A stretch of 64,000 nucleotides of DNA from Simplicispira metamorpha (GTDB lineage: Bacteria; Pseudomonadota; Gammaproteobacteria; Burkholderiales; Burkholderiaceae_C): contig NZ_SLXH01000019.1 in the NCBI RefSeq assembly GCF_004341365.1, forward strand, positions 24,833-88,832. Direction: 5' to 3'. Positions 32,289-41,624 of the stretch are shown one piece after another. The stretch's first letter is position 1. Every line of letters begins with the position of its first letter. The notes beneath the pieces are model-generated. The model worked only from the letters and a program-made list of their open reading frames with translations, had not been told where the DNA came from and did no database searches. The translations under genes and the position numbers were made by a program.

Positions 32289-33209
32289 TCAGTACCCCCG
32301 CGCGGGCTCCACCACCCCGGCAATGGCCTCGCCGCGCTGTAGCGCAGTGATTTTGCGGGCGATCTGGGCAATGCTTTCGTCGCGCAGCGTGCGCGCCGAG
32401 GTGTGGGGGGTGACGGTGATGTTCGGGTGCTGCCAGAACGGGTGGGCGGCGGGCAGCGGTTCGGTGCGGAACACGTCCAGCGTGGCGCCCGCCACGTGGC
32501 CACTGGCTATCAAGGCCAGCAGGTCGTCATCAACCAGGTGCGCGCCGCGCGCCACGTTGATCACGTAAGCGCCCGGCTGCAGGCGGGAGAGCGTGTCGCG
32601 GTGGATGATGTTGGCTGTGTCGGGCGTGAGGGGCAGCAAATTGACCAGTACGCGGCTGGCAGCGAGGAAGTCGTTGAACTGCCCCGCACCGCTGAAGGCG
32701 CGCACGCCCGCGACGGCTTTGGGCGAGCGGCTCCAGCCGTTGACCGGAAACTCGAACTGCGCCAGCGCCTGGGCCACGCGCTCGCCCAGCACGCCCAGGC
32801 CCATCACCCCGACCGCAAAATCCTGGCGCAGGCGTGGCTTGCGGTAGGCCCAGCGCCCGGCCTGCCGGTCGGCCTCGTAGCCGTCGAACTCGCGGAAATG
32901 CCGGATAACGGCATGGCACACATATTCGGCCATTTGCACGGCCATGCCCGCGTCGTCCAGGCGCACCACGCGCGCGCCGGCAGGCAGGCGCCGCTGTAGC
33001 AGGCCATCGACGCCCGCGCCAATATTGAACAGGGCCTGTATGCCTTGCTGCTCATCCAGAAACTGTTGGGGCGGTGCCCAGACCACGGCGTAGTCGGCCA
33101 GCGGGGCACCGCTTTGCCAGACAGTGATGTCCGCCTGTGGCAGGGCCGCGCGCAAGCCCTGTAACCAGGGCTCGGCTTTGGTATCGGTGCAGCAAAAAGT
33201 GATTTTCAT
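32289..33209 (-). CDS. ghrA: D-2-hydroxyacid dehydrogenase, GhrA-like glyoxylate/hydroxypyruvate reductase
   Basis: A 306-residue NAD(P)-dependent reductase. The nucleotide fold motif is VMGLGVLGERVAQAL, followed by NLLPLTPDTANII, INVARGAHLVDDDL (catalytic Arg) and HPFWQHPNITVTPHTSA (catalytic His in TPHTSA). These are the features of GhrA, which reduces glyoxylate and hydroxypyruvate. ATG at 33207-33209 matches the family start MKITFCCTD. It is inserted between liuD and liuE with 76 and 114 bp gaps; its relation to leucine catabolism is not obvious. Confidence 0.9.
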   Translation of the reverse strand: MKITFCCTDTKAEPWLQGLRAALPQADITVWQSGAPLADYAVVWAPPQQFLDEQQGIQALFNIGAGVDGLLQRRLPAGARVVRLDDAGMAVQMAEYVCHAVIRHFREFDGYEADRQAGRWAYRKPRLRQDFAVGVMGLGVLGERVAQALAQFEFPVNGWSRSPKAVAGVRAFSGAGQFNDFLAASRVLVNLLPLTPDTANIIHRDTLSRLQPGAYVINVARGAHLVDDDLLALIASGHVAGATLDVFRTEPLPAAHPFWQHPNITVTPHTSARTLRDESIAQIARKITALQRGEAIAGVVEPARGY

Positions 33210-33285
33210 GGCGCGAGAGCGTAACGCCATTGCCCCGCCAGCGCAGTCCGGCGCGGCACACACCTTGTGCCGCAGCTGGTCATGC

Positions 33286-35325
33286 TCAGGCGGCGCTGGC
33301 AGCCACCAGTTTGAGCAGCTCGGCGCCCTCGGTCAGCTGGTCGCCCGGGGCGTAGAGCAGCTCGGCCACCACGCCATCGAACGGCGCGGCAATCGTGTGC
33401 TCCATCTTCATGGCCTCCATCACGGCCAGGGGCTGGCCTTTGCTGACTTTGTCACCGGCCTGCACGGCAAACGACACCACCTTGCCGGGCATGGGGGCCG
33501 TCAGGCGACCGCCTTCAGCGGCCACTTCGCCAGCGTGCGCCAGCAGGTCGATTTCGACAATCTGCGTGGCACCGCGCGCGCTGAACACATGCTCGGTTTC
33601 GCCCTGGGCATAGACGCTGACCAGCGTGCGCTCACCGGCAAACTCCAACTCGATGCGGTTATCGCAGAGCGCCTTGAACGCCAGCGCGCCGCTGGTGGCC
33701 GCGCCGTGGCCCTCGGGGGGCTGCACGGCAAAGTCCAGTGCGCCGCCGCCCTGGTAGGTCAGCACGGCACTGGCCTGGGCGCCGCCAAATTCAAAGGCAA
33801 AGCGCCGCTGCGTGCGCCCATGCGAGCGCCAGCCGTCGCGCTGGCTGAAGGGGTCGGTGCCCGCCAGCCGCTGTTCGGCCAGCAGGGTTTGTGCCACGGC
33901 AGCGGCAGCGGCCAGCGGCAGGCCCACCAGTTCCTGGCCAAACAGCACGGCGGCCTCGCGCTGGATCAGGGCGGTGTCGAGCTGGGCGTTGGCAAACGCG
34001 GGGCTGCGCGCCACCAGACGCAAAAACTGCACGTTGTTGGCCAAGCCGACGATGTGTGTTTGCGCCAGCGCTTCGTCCAGCCGGGCCAGCGCCTGCTCGC
34101 GCGTGTCGCCGTGGACGATGAGCTTGGCAATCATCGGGTCGTAGAACGGACTGATGGCATCGCCTTCGCGCACACCGTCGTCAAAGCGCACTTCGCCGCG
34201 TGCAAAGCTGGTGCAATGCGGCTTGCGGTACACGGTCAGGGTGCCGGTGGCGGGCAGGAAGTGGTTCTCGGGGTTTTCTGCGCAAATGCGCGCTTCAATG
34301 GCGTGGCCGGTGATGCGCAGGTCTTCTTGCTTGCAGGGCAGGGGCTCTCCCGAGGCCACGCGCAGTTGCCACTCCACCAGGTCTTGGCCCGTGATGGCTT
34401 CGGTGACGGGGTGCTCCACTTGCAGGCGGGTGTTCATCTCCATGAAGTAGAACTTCATCTGCTCGGGGTGTTCGTAGCCGCCGGGCTGCTCGACGATGAA
34501 CTCCACCGTGCCTGCGCCCACGTAGTTCACGGCGCGCGCAGCGGCCACGGCAGCTTCGCCCATGCGGGCGCGCAGCTCAGGCGTCATGCCGGGGGCGGGG
34601 GCTTCTTCCAGCACCTTCTGGTGGCGCCGCTGCACCGAGCAATCGCGCTCGAACAGGTACACGCAGTTGCCGTGGGTGTCGCCAAACACCTGGATTTCGA
34701 TATGGCGCGGGCGCTGTACGTATTTTTCAATCAGCACGTTGTCGTTGCCAAAGCTGTTGATGGCTTCGCGCTGGCACGATGCCAGGGCAGCGGCAAAGTC
34801 TGCGCTGTGCTCGACCACACGCATGCCCTTGCCACCGCCGCCCGCGCTGGCCTTGATGAGCACGGGGTAGCCGATGCGGTCGGCCTCGGACTGCAGCAGT
34901 GCCGGGTCTTGGTCGGCGCCGTGGTAGCCCGGCACCAGGGGCACCTGGGCTTGCTCCATCAGCCGCTTGGATTCGGCCTTCAGGCCCATGGCCTGGATGG
35001 CGGAGGCGGGCGGGCCGATGAACACCAGACCTGCTTTGGCACAAGCCTGGGCAAATTCGTCGTTCTCGCTCAGAAAACCGTAGCCGGGGTGGATGGCCTG
35101 GGCGCCCGTGGCTTTTGCGGCCTCGATGATGCGTTCCCAGCGCAGGTAGCTTTCCTTGGGGGTGCTGGCGCCGATGTGGACGGCCTCATCGCAGGCGGCC
35201 ACATGTTTGGCGTGGGCATCGGCGTCGGAATAGACGGCCACGGTTTTGATGCCCATGCGGTGCGCCGTAGCGGCCACGCGGCAGGCAATCTCGCCGCGAT
35301 TGGCAATCAGAATTTTCTTAAACAT
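33286..35325 (-). CDS. liuD: Methylcrotonyl-CoA carboxylase, biotin-containing alpha subunit
   Basis: Carboxylates 3-methylcrotonyl-CoA together with LiuB in leucine breakdown. 679 residues: biotin carboxylase (KILIANRGEIACRV at the start, GGGGKGMRVV ATP loop, EMNTRLQVEHPVTE), a middle domain, and a C-terminal biotinyl domain with the biotinylated K640 in AMKMEH. The gene follows liuC after 20 bp. The combination with liuB, liuC and liuE favours methylcrotonyl-CoA over propionyl- or geranyl-CoA as substrate. Confidence 0.94.
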   Translation of the reverse strand: MFKKILIANRGEIACRVAATAHRMGIKTVAVYSDADAHAKHVAACDEAVHIGASTPKESYLRWERIIEAAKATGAQAIHPGYGFLSENDEFAQACAKAGLVFIGPPASAIQAMGLKAESKRLMEQAQVPLVPGYHGADQDPALLQSEADRIGYPVLIKASAGGGGKGMRVVEHSADFAAALASCQREAINSFGNDNVLIEKYVQRPRHIEIQVFGDTHGNCVYLFERDCSVQRRHQKVLEEAPAPGMTPELRARMGEAAVAAARAVNYVGAGTVEFIVEQPGGYEHPEQMKFYFMEMNTRLQVEHPVTEAITGQDLVEWQLRVASGEPLPCKQEDLRITGHAIEARICAENPENHFLPATGTLTVYRKPHCTSFARGEVRFDDGVREGDAISPFYDPMIAKLIVHGDTREQALARLDEALAQTHIVGLANNVQFLRLVARSPAFANAQLDTALIQREAAVLFGQELVGLPLAAAAAVAQTLLAEQRLAGTDPFSQRDGWRSHGRTQRRFAFEFGGAQASAVLTYQGGGALDFAVQPPEGHGAATSGALAFKALCDNRIELEFAGERTLVSVYAQGETEHVFSARGATQIVEIDLLAHAGEVAAEGGRLTAPMPGKVVSFAVQAGDKVSKGQPLAVMEAMKMEHTIAAPFDGVVAELLYAPGDQLTEGAELLKLVAASAA

Positions 35326-35345
35326 GGTGAATTTCTCCAGGAATT

Positions 35346-36128
35346 TCAGGCCAGCCAGCCGGGTTTGCGTTTTTGCAGGAAAGACTGCACGCCCTCGCGG
35401 CCTTGTTCGCTGGCGCGGATGTCGGCAATGCCTTCCACGGTGGCGGCGATCAGTTGTGCGTTGATGTCGCGCTCGGCCACGTCTTGCACCAGCTTTTTGC
35501 AGGCGCGCACGGCGTCGGGGCTGGCTACGGTGATGGCCCGGGCCAGCTCGTCCACCTTGGCGTCGAGCTGATCGGGCGCGACCACCGCGTGGACAAAACC
35601 GGTGCGCAGTGCCTCGGCAGCGTCAAAGCGTTCGGCGGTCAAAAAGTAGCGGTGCGCGGCGCGTGCGCCCATGGCGCGGATCACATACGGGCTGATGGTG
35701 GCGGGGATGAGCCCCAGCTTGACTTCGCTCAGGCAGTAGCCTGCCGTATCCACGCTCACGGCCATGTCGCACGTGGCCACCAGGCCCATGCCACCGGCGT
35801 ACACATCGCCCTGCACGCGGGCGATGGTGGGCTTGGGGCATTCATAAATCACGCGCAGCATCTGGGCCAGCTTGCCCGCATCGATGAGGTTTTCCTCGCG
35901 GGTGTAGTCGGCCATGCGGCGCATCCAGTTCAGGTTGGCACCGGCGCAAAAGGCTGGGCCTTCGGCGGCCAGCACCACCACGCGCACGTCGGGGCGCGCG
36001 CCCACCTCGGTGAAGGCTGCGGTGATCTCGGCAATGACCTCGTCGCTGAAGGCGTTGCGCACCTCGGGCTGCGTGAGCGTGATGCGCGCCACGGCGCCAG
36101 TTTGGGTGATGGACAGGTTCTGACTCAT
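35346..36128 (-). CDS. liuC: Methylglutaconyl-CoA hydratase (enoyl-CoA hydratase family)
   Basis: A 260-residue crotonase-fold enzyme predicted to hydrate 3-methylglutaconyl-CoA to HMG-CoA. Crotonase features: AAEGPAFCAGANLNWM (oxyanion hole), GDVYAGGMGLVATCDMAV, EVKLGLIPATISPYVI with the catalytic Glu. The assignment to this substrate within the family rests on the liu context. Its ATG overlaps the dinB stop codon by 4 bp. Confidence 0.9.
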   Translation of the reverse strand: MSQNLSITQTGAVARITLTQPEVRNAFSDEVIAEITAAFTEVGARPDVRVVVLAAEGPAFCAGANLNWMRRMADYTREENLIDAGKLAQMLRVIYECPKPTIARVQGDVYAGGMGLVATCDMAVSVDTAGYCLSEVKLGLIPATISPYVIRAMGARAAHRYFLTAERFDAAEALRTGFVHAVVAPDQLDAKVDELARAITVASPDAVRACKKLVQDVAERDINAQLIAATVEGIADIRASEQGREGVQSFLQKRKPGWLA

Positions 36129-36634
36129 GGCTTGGATGGGTTTTGCAAGAAGTAAACAAGGTCCAGCTCAGGGCAGGGCTGGCCCAGGGCGGTCAATGCG
36201 GCGGTGATCTGGCCCCGGTGGTGCGTGCCGTGGTTGAACACATGCGCCAGCGTGGCCGCAAAAGGCAACGATGCCGCTGTGCCACGCATGGTGGTGTAGT
36301 CCAGCGTGCCGCCCCAACGGTCTGGAGAGAACGAAGCGATCAGCGGTGCCCAGCGGGCAGCACCTTCACGCAGGCGGGCATCCAGCCGCGCACGGTCGCT
36401 CTCCAGTTCGGTGTCCAGCGCCACCTTGGGTGAAATGCCCTCGGCAAACCGCACAAACCACAGGTGGTGCTCACCCACCAGCAGGTGGTTGAGCGTGCCG
36501 TGGATGCTGTTGAAGAACAGGCCCACATCGTGCCGATAGGCCTCTTCAGGCAACGCCCGCACGGCATCGAGCAGGCGCACCGTGGCCCACACGTTGTAGC
36601 GTGCGAGTTGGGTGAAGTGGGCCACAGCGTCCAT
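36125..36634 (-). CDS. DinB-family protein
   Basis: A 169-residue four-helix-bundle protein of the DinB/YfiT group, usually metal-dependent thiol transferases. Likely metal histidines appear in NSIHGTLNHLLVGEHHLW and in HVFNHGTHHRGQITAAL. It starts 17 bp after liuB and its stop overlaps the liuC start, so it is a firm member of the liu operon although no leucine-pathway step is missing an enzyme that it would obviously supply. Confidence 0.88.
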   Translation of the reverse strand: MDAVAHFTQLARYNVWATVRLLDAVRALPEEAYRHDVGLFFNSIHGTLNHLLVGEHHLWFVRFAEGISPKVALDTELESDRARLDARLREGAARWAPLIASFSPDRWGGTLDYTTMRGTAASLPFAATLAHVFNHGTHHRGQITAALTALGQPCPELDLVYFLQNPSKP

Positions 36635-36651
36635 GGAAGCTCCCCGTGGGG

Positions 36652-38259
36652 TTACATGCGGAAGATGCCGAACTTGGTGTCTTCAATCGGCGCGTTGCGC
36701 GTGGCCGACAGGCCCAGCGCCAGCACGCGGCGCGTGTCGGCGGGGTCGATCACGCCGTCGTCCCACAGGCGGGCGCTGGCGTAGTAGGGGTGGCCCTGGT
36801 CTTCGTACTGGCGGCGGATCGGCGCTTTGAAGGCTTCTTCTTCTTCCATGCTCCAGCTGCCGCCCTTGGCTTCGATGCCATCGCGCTTGACGGTGGCCAG
36901 CACGCCAGCGGCCTGGTCGCCGCCCATCACGGAAATGCGCGCGTTGGGCCACATCCACAAGAAGCGCGGCGAGTAGGCGCGGCCACACATGCCGTAGTTA
37001 CCGGCGCCAAAGCTGCCGCCGATGATGATGGTGAATTTGGGCACGCTGGCCGTGGCCACCGCCGTGACCATCTTGGCGCCGTTGCGCGCGATGCCTTCGT
37101 TTTCGTACTTGCGGCCCACCATGAAGCCGGTGATGTTCTGCAAGAACACCAGCGGAATCTTGCGCTGGCAGCACAGCTCGATGAAGTGCGCGCCCTTGAG
37201 GGCCGATTCGCTGAACAAAATGCCGTTGTTGGCAATGATGCCCACCTGCATGCCTTCGATGCGGGCAAAGCCCGTGACCAGCGTGGTGCCGTAGCGGGCC
37301 TTGAACTCGTCGAACTCACTGCCATCGACGATGCGGGCGATGATTTCGCGCACATCAAAGGGCTTGCGCGTGTCCACGGGGATCACGCCGTACAGCTCTT
37401 CTGCTGCAAAATTAGGAGCTGTTGGCGCAGTATCGGCGGGCGCTGGAGCCTTGTTTTTATTCAAATTGCGCACGGCATTGCGCGCCAGGGCCAGCGCGTG
37501 CATGTCGTTTTGCGCCAGGTGGTCGGCCACGCCCGACAGGCGCGTGTGGACATCGCCACCGCCCAGGTCTTCGGCGGTGACGACCTCGCCCGTGGCGGCT
37601 TTGACCAGCGGCGGGCCACCCAGAAAAATGGTGCCCTGGTTTTTCACGATGATGGATTCATCGCTCATGGCAGGCACGTAAGCGCCGCCCGCTGTGCAAG
37701 AGCCCATGACCACGGCGATTTGTGCGATGCCCTGGGCGCTCATCTGCGCCTGGTTGAAGAAGATGCGGCCAAAGTGGTCGCGGTCGGGGAAGACCTCGTC
37801 CTGGTTGGGCAGGTTGGCACCGCCCGAGTCCACCAGGTAAATGCAGGGCAGGTGGTTTTGCTGGGCCACTTCCTGCGCACGCAGGTGCTTTTTGACGGTG
37901 AGCGGGTAGTAGGTGCCACCCTTCACGGTGGCGTCGTTGCACACGATCATGCAGTCGATGCCGCTGACGCGGCCAATGCCAGCGATCAGGCCCGCGCCGG
38001 GGGCGTCGTTGTTGTACATGTTCAGTGCGGCCAGGGGGGCCAGCTCCAGGAACGGCGTACCGGGGTCGAGCAGCATTTGCACGCGCTCGCGCGGCAGCAG
38101 CTTGCCACGGGCGGTGTGTTTGGCGCGGGCGGCTTCGCCACCGCCCGCAAAAATGGTGGCAAGGTGCGCGTTCAGGTCAGCGACCAGCGCGCGCATGGCG
38201 CTGGCGTTGGCCTGAAAGTCGGCCGAGCGGGCGTTGAGTTGGCTCTGCAAAACGGGCAT
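36652..38259 (-). CDS. liuB: Methylcrotonyl-CoA carboxylase, carboxyltransferase beta subunit, with in-frame repeat
   Basis: The 535-residue partner of LiuD. Carboxyltransferase features: [49 protein letters not shown], and in the second half [17 protein letters not shown] and [20 protein letters not shown]. Residues about 264-286 ([20 protein letters not shown]) are encoded by a complete copy of the dispersed repeat on the opposite strand and sit in the linker between the N- and C-terminal crotonase folds. ATG 38259 is the family start. First gene of the long liu operon, divergent from an AraC regulator. Confidence 0.94.
   Translation of the reverse strand: MPVLQSQLNARSADFQANASAMRALVADLNAHLATIFAGGGEAARAKHTARGKLLPRERVQMLLDPGTPFLELAPLAALNMYNNDAPGAGLIAGIGRVSGIDCMIVCNDATVKGGTYYPLTVKKHLRAQEVAQQNHLPCIYLVDSGGANLPNQDEVFPDRDHFGRIFFNQAQMSAQGIAQIAVVMGSCTAGGAYVPAMSDESIIVKNQGTIFLGGPPLVKAATGEVVTAEDLGGGDVHTRLSGVADHLAQNDMHALALARNAVRNLNKNKAPAPADTAPTAPNFAAEELYGVIPVDTRKPFDVREIIARIVDGSEFDEFKARYGTTLVTGFARIEGMQVGIIANNGILFSESALKGAHFIELCCQRKIPLVFLQNITGFMVGRKYENEGIARNGAKMVTAVATASVPKFTIIIGGSFGAGNYGMCGRAYSPRFLWMWPNARISVMGGDQAAGVLATVKRDGIEAKGGSWSMEEEEAFKAPIRRQYEDQGHPYYASARLWDDGVIDPADTRRVLALGLSATRNAPIEDTKFGIFRM
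37403..37468 (+). repeat. Dispersed small repeat inside liuB, in frame
   Basis: Plus strand CTGCAAAATTAGGAGCTGTT then GGCGCAGTATCGGCGGGCGC and TGGAGCCTTGTTTTTATTCA. Antisense to the gene; no stop codon in the gene frame. Confidence 0.8.
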
Positions 38260-38498
38260 GGTGGTCTTTCCGGGTGCAAGAAATAGGGCGTGCGCCATGG
38301 CGGTCACGCCAGGCTGCGCGGTGTGGGTATGCCACGACACGAACGGCAAGAATACGCCCTTCGCTGGTTTTGAGGTTGCCAGCGGGGTTGCAAATTGCGC
38401 CACGGCAACGCACACTGCGGTTGGTGAATCACGCTCCTGCCACGGCACCGGTTGCCACCCTGTCATCGCCCCTTCCCGGCGGCCCTGCCGCTACGCCC

Positions 38499-39500
38499 AT
38501 GGCTTTTGTGCAGGCCATTGTGCAGGCTTGCACACGCGCCGGTGTGCCCCCCGGTCCGCTGCTGGCGCAGGCACAAATCGCGCCACAAGAAGTGGTAAAC
38601 CCTGAGGCCCGTGTCACCGCCTGGCAGTTCGAGCGGCTCTCGGGCCTGGCCATGCAGGCGCTCGACGATGAGGCCCTGGGCTGGTTTGGCCGCCGCCTGC
38701 CTTGGGGCAGCTACGGCATGCTGGCGCGCGCCTCCATCAGCGCGCCCACGCTGGGCGTGGCCTTGCAGCGCTGGTGCCGCCACCACGGCCTGCTGCAAGA
38801 GGCCATCACACTGCGCCTGCACAGCGAGGGCGGTACGGCCACGCTCTCGCTCACTGCGCACCGTGACCTGGGGCCGTTTCAGGAGTTCTGTCCGGTGTCG
38901 GTGCTGCGCAATGCCCACGGTCTGGCCTGCTGGTTCATCGACTCGCGCATTCCGCTGCAAGGGGCGCAGTTTGCGTTTGCCCGGCCTGCGCACCACAGCG
39001 CCTATGCGGTGTTGTTTCCGGGGCCGACGGTGTTTGGCGCCCCGGTGGCGGGGGCGGCGCTGGCCAGCATCCGCTTGGATGCGCGCTACCTGGCGCTGCC
39101 TTTGCAGCGCGACGAGGCTGCGCTGCGCCAGATGCTGCAACGTGCCCTGCCGCTGACGGTGCTGCAATACCGGCGCGACCGCCTGCTGGTGCAGCGTGTG
39201 CGCCACGCCCTGGCCGCCGACCCGGGCGCCGCCCACAGCGCCGAGGCCCTGGCCCAGCGCCTGCACCTGTCGCCGCGCACCCTGCACCGCCAGCTCAAGG
39301 AGGAGGGGGCATCGCTGCAAGCGCTGAAAGACGAGGTGCGCCGCGAGCGCGCCATCGCCCTGCTGCACCGCACCGACCGCCCCATCAAGCAGGTGGCGCA
39401 CGAAGCGGGTTTTGGCAACGACAAGAGTTTTATCCGCGCGTTTCGCAGCTGGACGGGGCAATCGCCCGCCGAGTTCCGGCGCAGCGCCCGGCCTGGCTGA
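38499..39500 (+). CDS. AraC-family transcriptional regulator (arabinose-binding-like N domain)
   Basis: A 333-residue regulator: an N-terminal domain of the Arabinose_bd type (FVQAIVQACTRAGVPPGPLLAQA) and a C-terminal double helix-turn-helix (AEALAQRLHLSPRTLHRQL and IKQVAHEAGFGNDKSFIRAF). ATG 38499 matches the domain boundary; a GTG at 38424 would add 25 residues. It is divergent from liuB, so it is the likely regulator of leucine catabolism here, where other proteobacteria use the MerR-type LiuR or TetR-type LiuQ. Confidence 0.86.
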   Translation: MAFVQAIVQACTRAGVPPGPLLAQAQIAPQEVVNPEARVTAWQFERLSGLAMQALDDEALGWFGRRLPWGSYGMLARASISAPTLGVALQRWCRHHGLLQEAITLRLHSEGGTATLSLTAHRDLGPFQEFCPVSVLRNAHGLACWFIDSRIPLQGAQFAFARPAHHSAYAVLFPGPTVFGAPVAGAALASIRLDARYLALPLQRDEAALRQMLQRALPLTVLQYRRDRLLVQRVRHALAADPGAAHSAEALAQRLHLSPRTLHRQLKEEGASLQALKDEVRRERAIALLHRTDRPIKQVAHEAGFGNDKSFIRAFRSWTGQSPAEFRRSARPG

Positions 39501-39539
39501 GGCCAGTGCAGGGCCGCTGCGTTGGCGCGGGCGGGCGTT

Positions 39540-40784
39540 TCAGGCCGTGGCGGCGTCGGTCAGCGTGCTGTGGGCGGCGGCCATGGCTTCGTCCAGGTCT
39601 TGCTCCAGCGCCTCCAGAATGGGCCACTCCACGCGCCCGGCCTGCGCCAGTTCGTGCATGAAGGCCATGGCCTGGGCGGCGTCCAGCCCGGCGCGGTAGG
39701 GGCGGTCTTGCACCATGGCCTGGAAGATGTCGGCCACACGCAGGATGCGCGCCTCCAGCGGCAGCGTGCGCGCATCCAGATGGAACGGGTAGCCATGCCC
39801 GCCCGGCTCTTCGTGGTGGTAGGCGGCCCACAGGGCGATGTCTTCAAAGCCCTGGATGCCGCGCAGAATCTGGAAGGTTTCAAAGCTGTGGGTGTGGATG
39901 ATCTGGCGCTCGTCGGGCTCCAGCACACCGGGTTTTTCCAGGATTTCGTCGGGCACGCGCAGTTTGCCCAGGTCGTGCAGCAGCCCGGCCACCTCCAGCT
40001 TGTCGCAGTGGTCGGCGCTCACACCCATGCGCTGGGCCAGCAGCCGGGCCAGGCAGGCCACACCCTCGGAGTGGCGTGCTGTGAACGGGCTTTTGGCATC
40101 GACGATGCGGGCAAACAGCGCAGCCGCCTGGCGGATTTGCATTCCCTGCGCGGGCAGGGGCGTGGCCTGTGCCAGTTGGTGCTGCAACGCCTGCTGGATG
40201 GCACGCGGCTCCAGCAGCAGCCAGAACGCCTCGGTGCGCGAAGCCTGCAAAAACGCCTCTACCAGCGCGGGCGCGAAATGGCAGCCGCTGCGCTGCGCGA
40301 TTTCGGTACGGATTTGCGCCATATGAACCAGTACGGCGTTGCTGGCGTAATAGGGCGCGGCCAGGGTGTCCACCCGGTCTACCAGGTAAATCAGGTTGGC
40401 CTGCAAGGCCACCTCGGGCGCCAGGTCCAGCGTTTTCAGCTCGCTCCAGGGGGTGTGGTGGTAACGGATGGGCAAGGCCATGGCCGCCAGTGGCGCAAAC
40501 GATTGCAGCAGTGCGCAGCCATCCACCGCATGCTCTTGCGAGCCCACCCAGTCAAACTCGGCCAGCAGGTGCTGGTGCATGCGGGTAGAAGACACGCCGA
40601 TGTCGTGCAGCATGCCCAGCTCGAACAGAAAATGCTGCTCCGGCAGCCCCAGGCCCAGCACGCGGCCACATTCGGCGGCCATCACGCCCACCCGCTTGCC
40701 GTGGGACAGGTCGTCCACCCCGACCAGATCCAGGGCGTCGGAGAGGGCGTAAATCACATGGTGCAGTTCGGCTTGCAGGGGCAT
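39540..40784 (-). CDS. HD-GYP domain protein with two HD domains
   Basis: A 414-residue cytoplasmic protein. The first half has an HD-like domain (FELGMLHDIGVSS, then HHTPW). The second half is an HD-GYP domain: AGLLHDLGKLRVPDEILEKP, HTHSFETFQIL, then HHEEPGGHGYPFHL and ILRVADIFQAMVQDRPYR. HD-GYP proteins hydrolyse cyclic di-GMP to GMP; the catalytic HD and the GYP residues are present, so activity is plausible. There is no receiver or membrane domain. It lies 59 bp downstream of a HAD phosphatase gene, possibly co-transcribed. Confidence 0.85.
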   Translation of the reverse strand: MPLQAELHHVIYALSDALDLVGVDDLSHGKRVGVMAAECGRVLGLGLPEQHFLFELGMLHDIGVSSTRMHQHLLAEFDWVGSQEHAVDGCALLQSFAPLAAMALPIRYHHTPWSELKTLDLAPEVALQANLIYLVDRVDTLAAPYYASNAVLVHMAQIRTEIAQRSGCHFAPALVEAFLQASRTEAFWLLLEPRAIQQALQHQLAQATPLPAQGMQIRQAAALFARIVDAKSPFTARHSEGVACLARLLAQRMGVSADHCDKLEVAGLLHDLGKLRVPDEILEKPGVLEPDERQIIHTHSFETFQILRGIQGFEDIALWAAYHHEEPGGHGYPFHLDARTLPLEARILRVADIFQAMVQDRPYRAGLDAAQAMAFMHELAQAGRVEWPILEALEQDLDEAMAAAHSTLTDAATA

Positions 40785-40843
40785 AAGCTTGAAGGATGGG
40801 CTGGGGGTGAGCAAAGCGCGGGTGCGCACGCCCGGTGGCAATG

Positions 40844-41512
40844 CTACCAACCACTGAGCAAGCCGGGCAGTGCGGCCATGTCGGCAATGATGTGTTGGGC
40901 CCCGGCACCGCGCAGCGCCTCGGGTGTGCCGTGGCCCACCGGGCTGGGGCTGTAGCCCACCACGGTGGCGCCAGCGGCCACCCCGGCCTGCACGCCCGTC
41001 ACGGTGTCTTCAATCACCAGGCAGCGCGCGGGCGCCACGCCCAGTGCGGCGGCGGCGGCCAGGTACACGTCGGGCGCGGGTTTGGTGGCGGGCATTTCGT
41101 GGCCGCTGAAGATGCGGCCCGCAAAGTACGGCGCCAGGCCCACTTGGGCCAGCTGCATCTCGACCTTGAAGCGGTCGGCCCCCGAGGCGCAGGCAATGCG
41201 CCCTTGCAGGCGCTCGTGCACGGTGCGCACGGCCTCTACGGCGCCGTCAATGGCTTGCAGCTCGGCGGCCAGCCGGGCGTTGCGGCGCGCGTAGAAGGCG
41301 GCCATCCAGGCGTCGGTGAGCGGGCGACCGGTGTGGGCCTCGATGCGCTCGGCCTCGCTGCGCACCGTCTTGCCGATGAACCACTCCATGCACTGCGCAG
41401 GCGTCAAGGCCCAGCCGGCCTCGTTGAGCATCTGGCACAGCACGCCGTTGGTGATGGGCTCGCTGTCCACCAAAACCCCATCACAATCGAATAAAACTGC
41501 TTCAAATTTCAT
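40844..41512 (-). CDS. HAD-superfamily phosphatase (beta-phosphoglucomutase-like, subfamily IA)
   Basis: A 222-residue HAD phosphatase with motif I FDCDGVLVDSEP, motif II region ACASGADR, motif III KPAPDVYLAAAAALG and motif IV CLVIEDTVTGVQAG. Similar to YieH/GPH-type sugar-phosphate or phosphoglycolate phosphatases; substrate unresolved. The start codon ATG at 41510-41512 is at the very edge of a dispersed repeat copy, which therefore occupies the position of the ribosome-binding site and leader. Confidence 0.88.
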   Translation of the reverse strand: MKFEAVLFDCDGVLVDSEPITNGVLCQMLNEAGWALTPAQCMEWFIGKTVRSEAERIEAHTGRPLTDAWMAAFYARRNARLAAELQAIDGAVEAVRTVHERLQGRIACASGADRFKVEMQLAQVGLAPYFAGRIFSGHEMPATKPAPDVYLAAAAALGVAPARCLVIEDTVTGVQAGVAAGATVVGYSPSPVGHGTPEALRGAGAQHIIADMAALPGLLSGW

Positions 41513-41563
41513 AGCTGGTAGCGCCCTCTGCATCGGGGCTGGAGGGCAAAAACATATAAAAAC
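41511..41563 (+). repeat. Dispersed small repeat immediately before the HAD gene start
   Basis: ATAGCTGGTAGCGCCCTCTG then CATCGGGGCTGGAGGGCAAA and AACATATAAAAAC. The left edge coincides with the ATG of the minus-strand HAD gene. Confidence 0.7.
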
Positions 41564-41599
41564 ACACCCGCAGGTGCGCCAGGCGCCTGCGGGTGTGTG
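41557..41599 (-). terminator. Terminator of the glt operon
   Basis: On the minus strand CACACCCGCAGGCGCC, loop, GGCGCACCTGCGGGTGTG followed by a T-rich run. A long GC-rich hairpin 25 bp after the gltL stop codon. Confidence 0.88.
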
Positions 41600-41624
41600 C
41601 GGGGGAAGGGCAGCGGCTGCGGGT

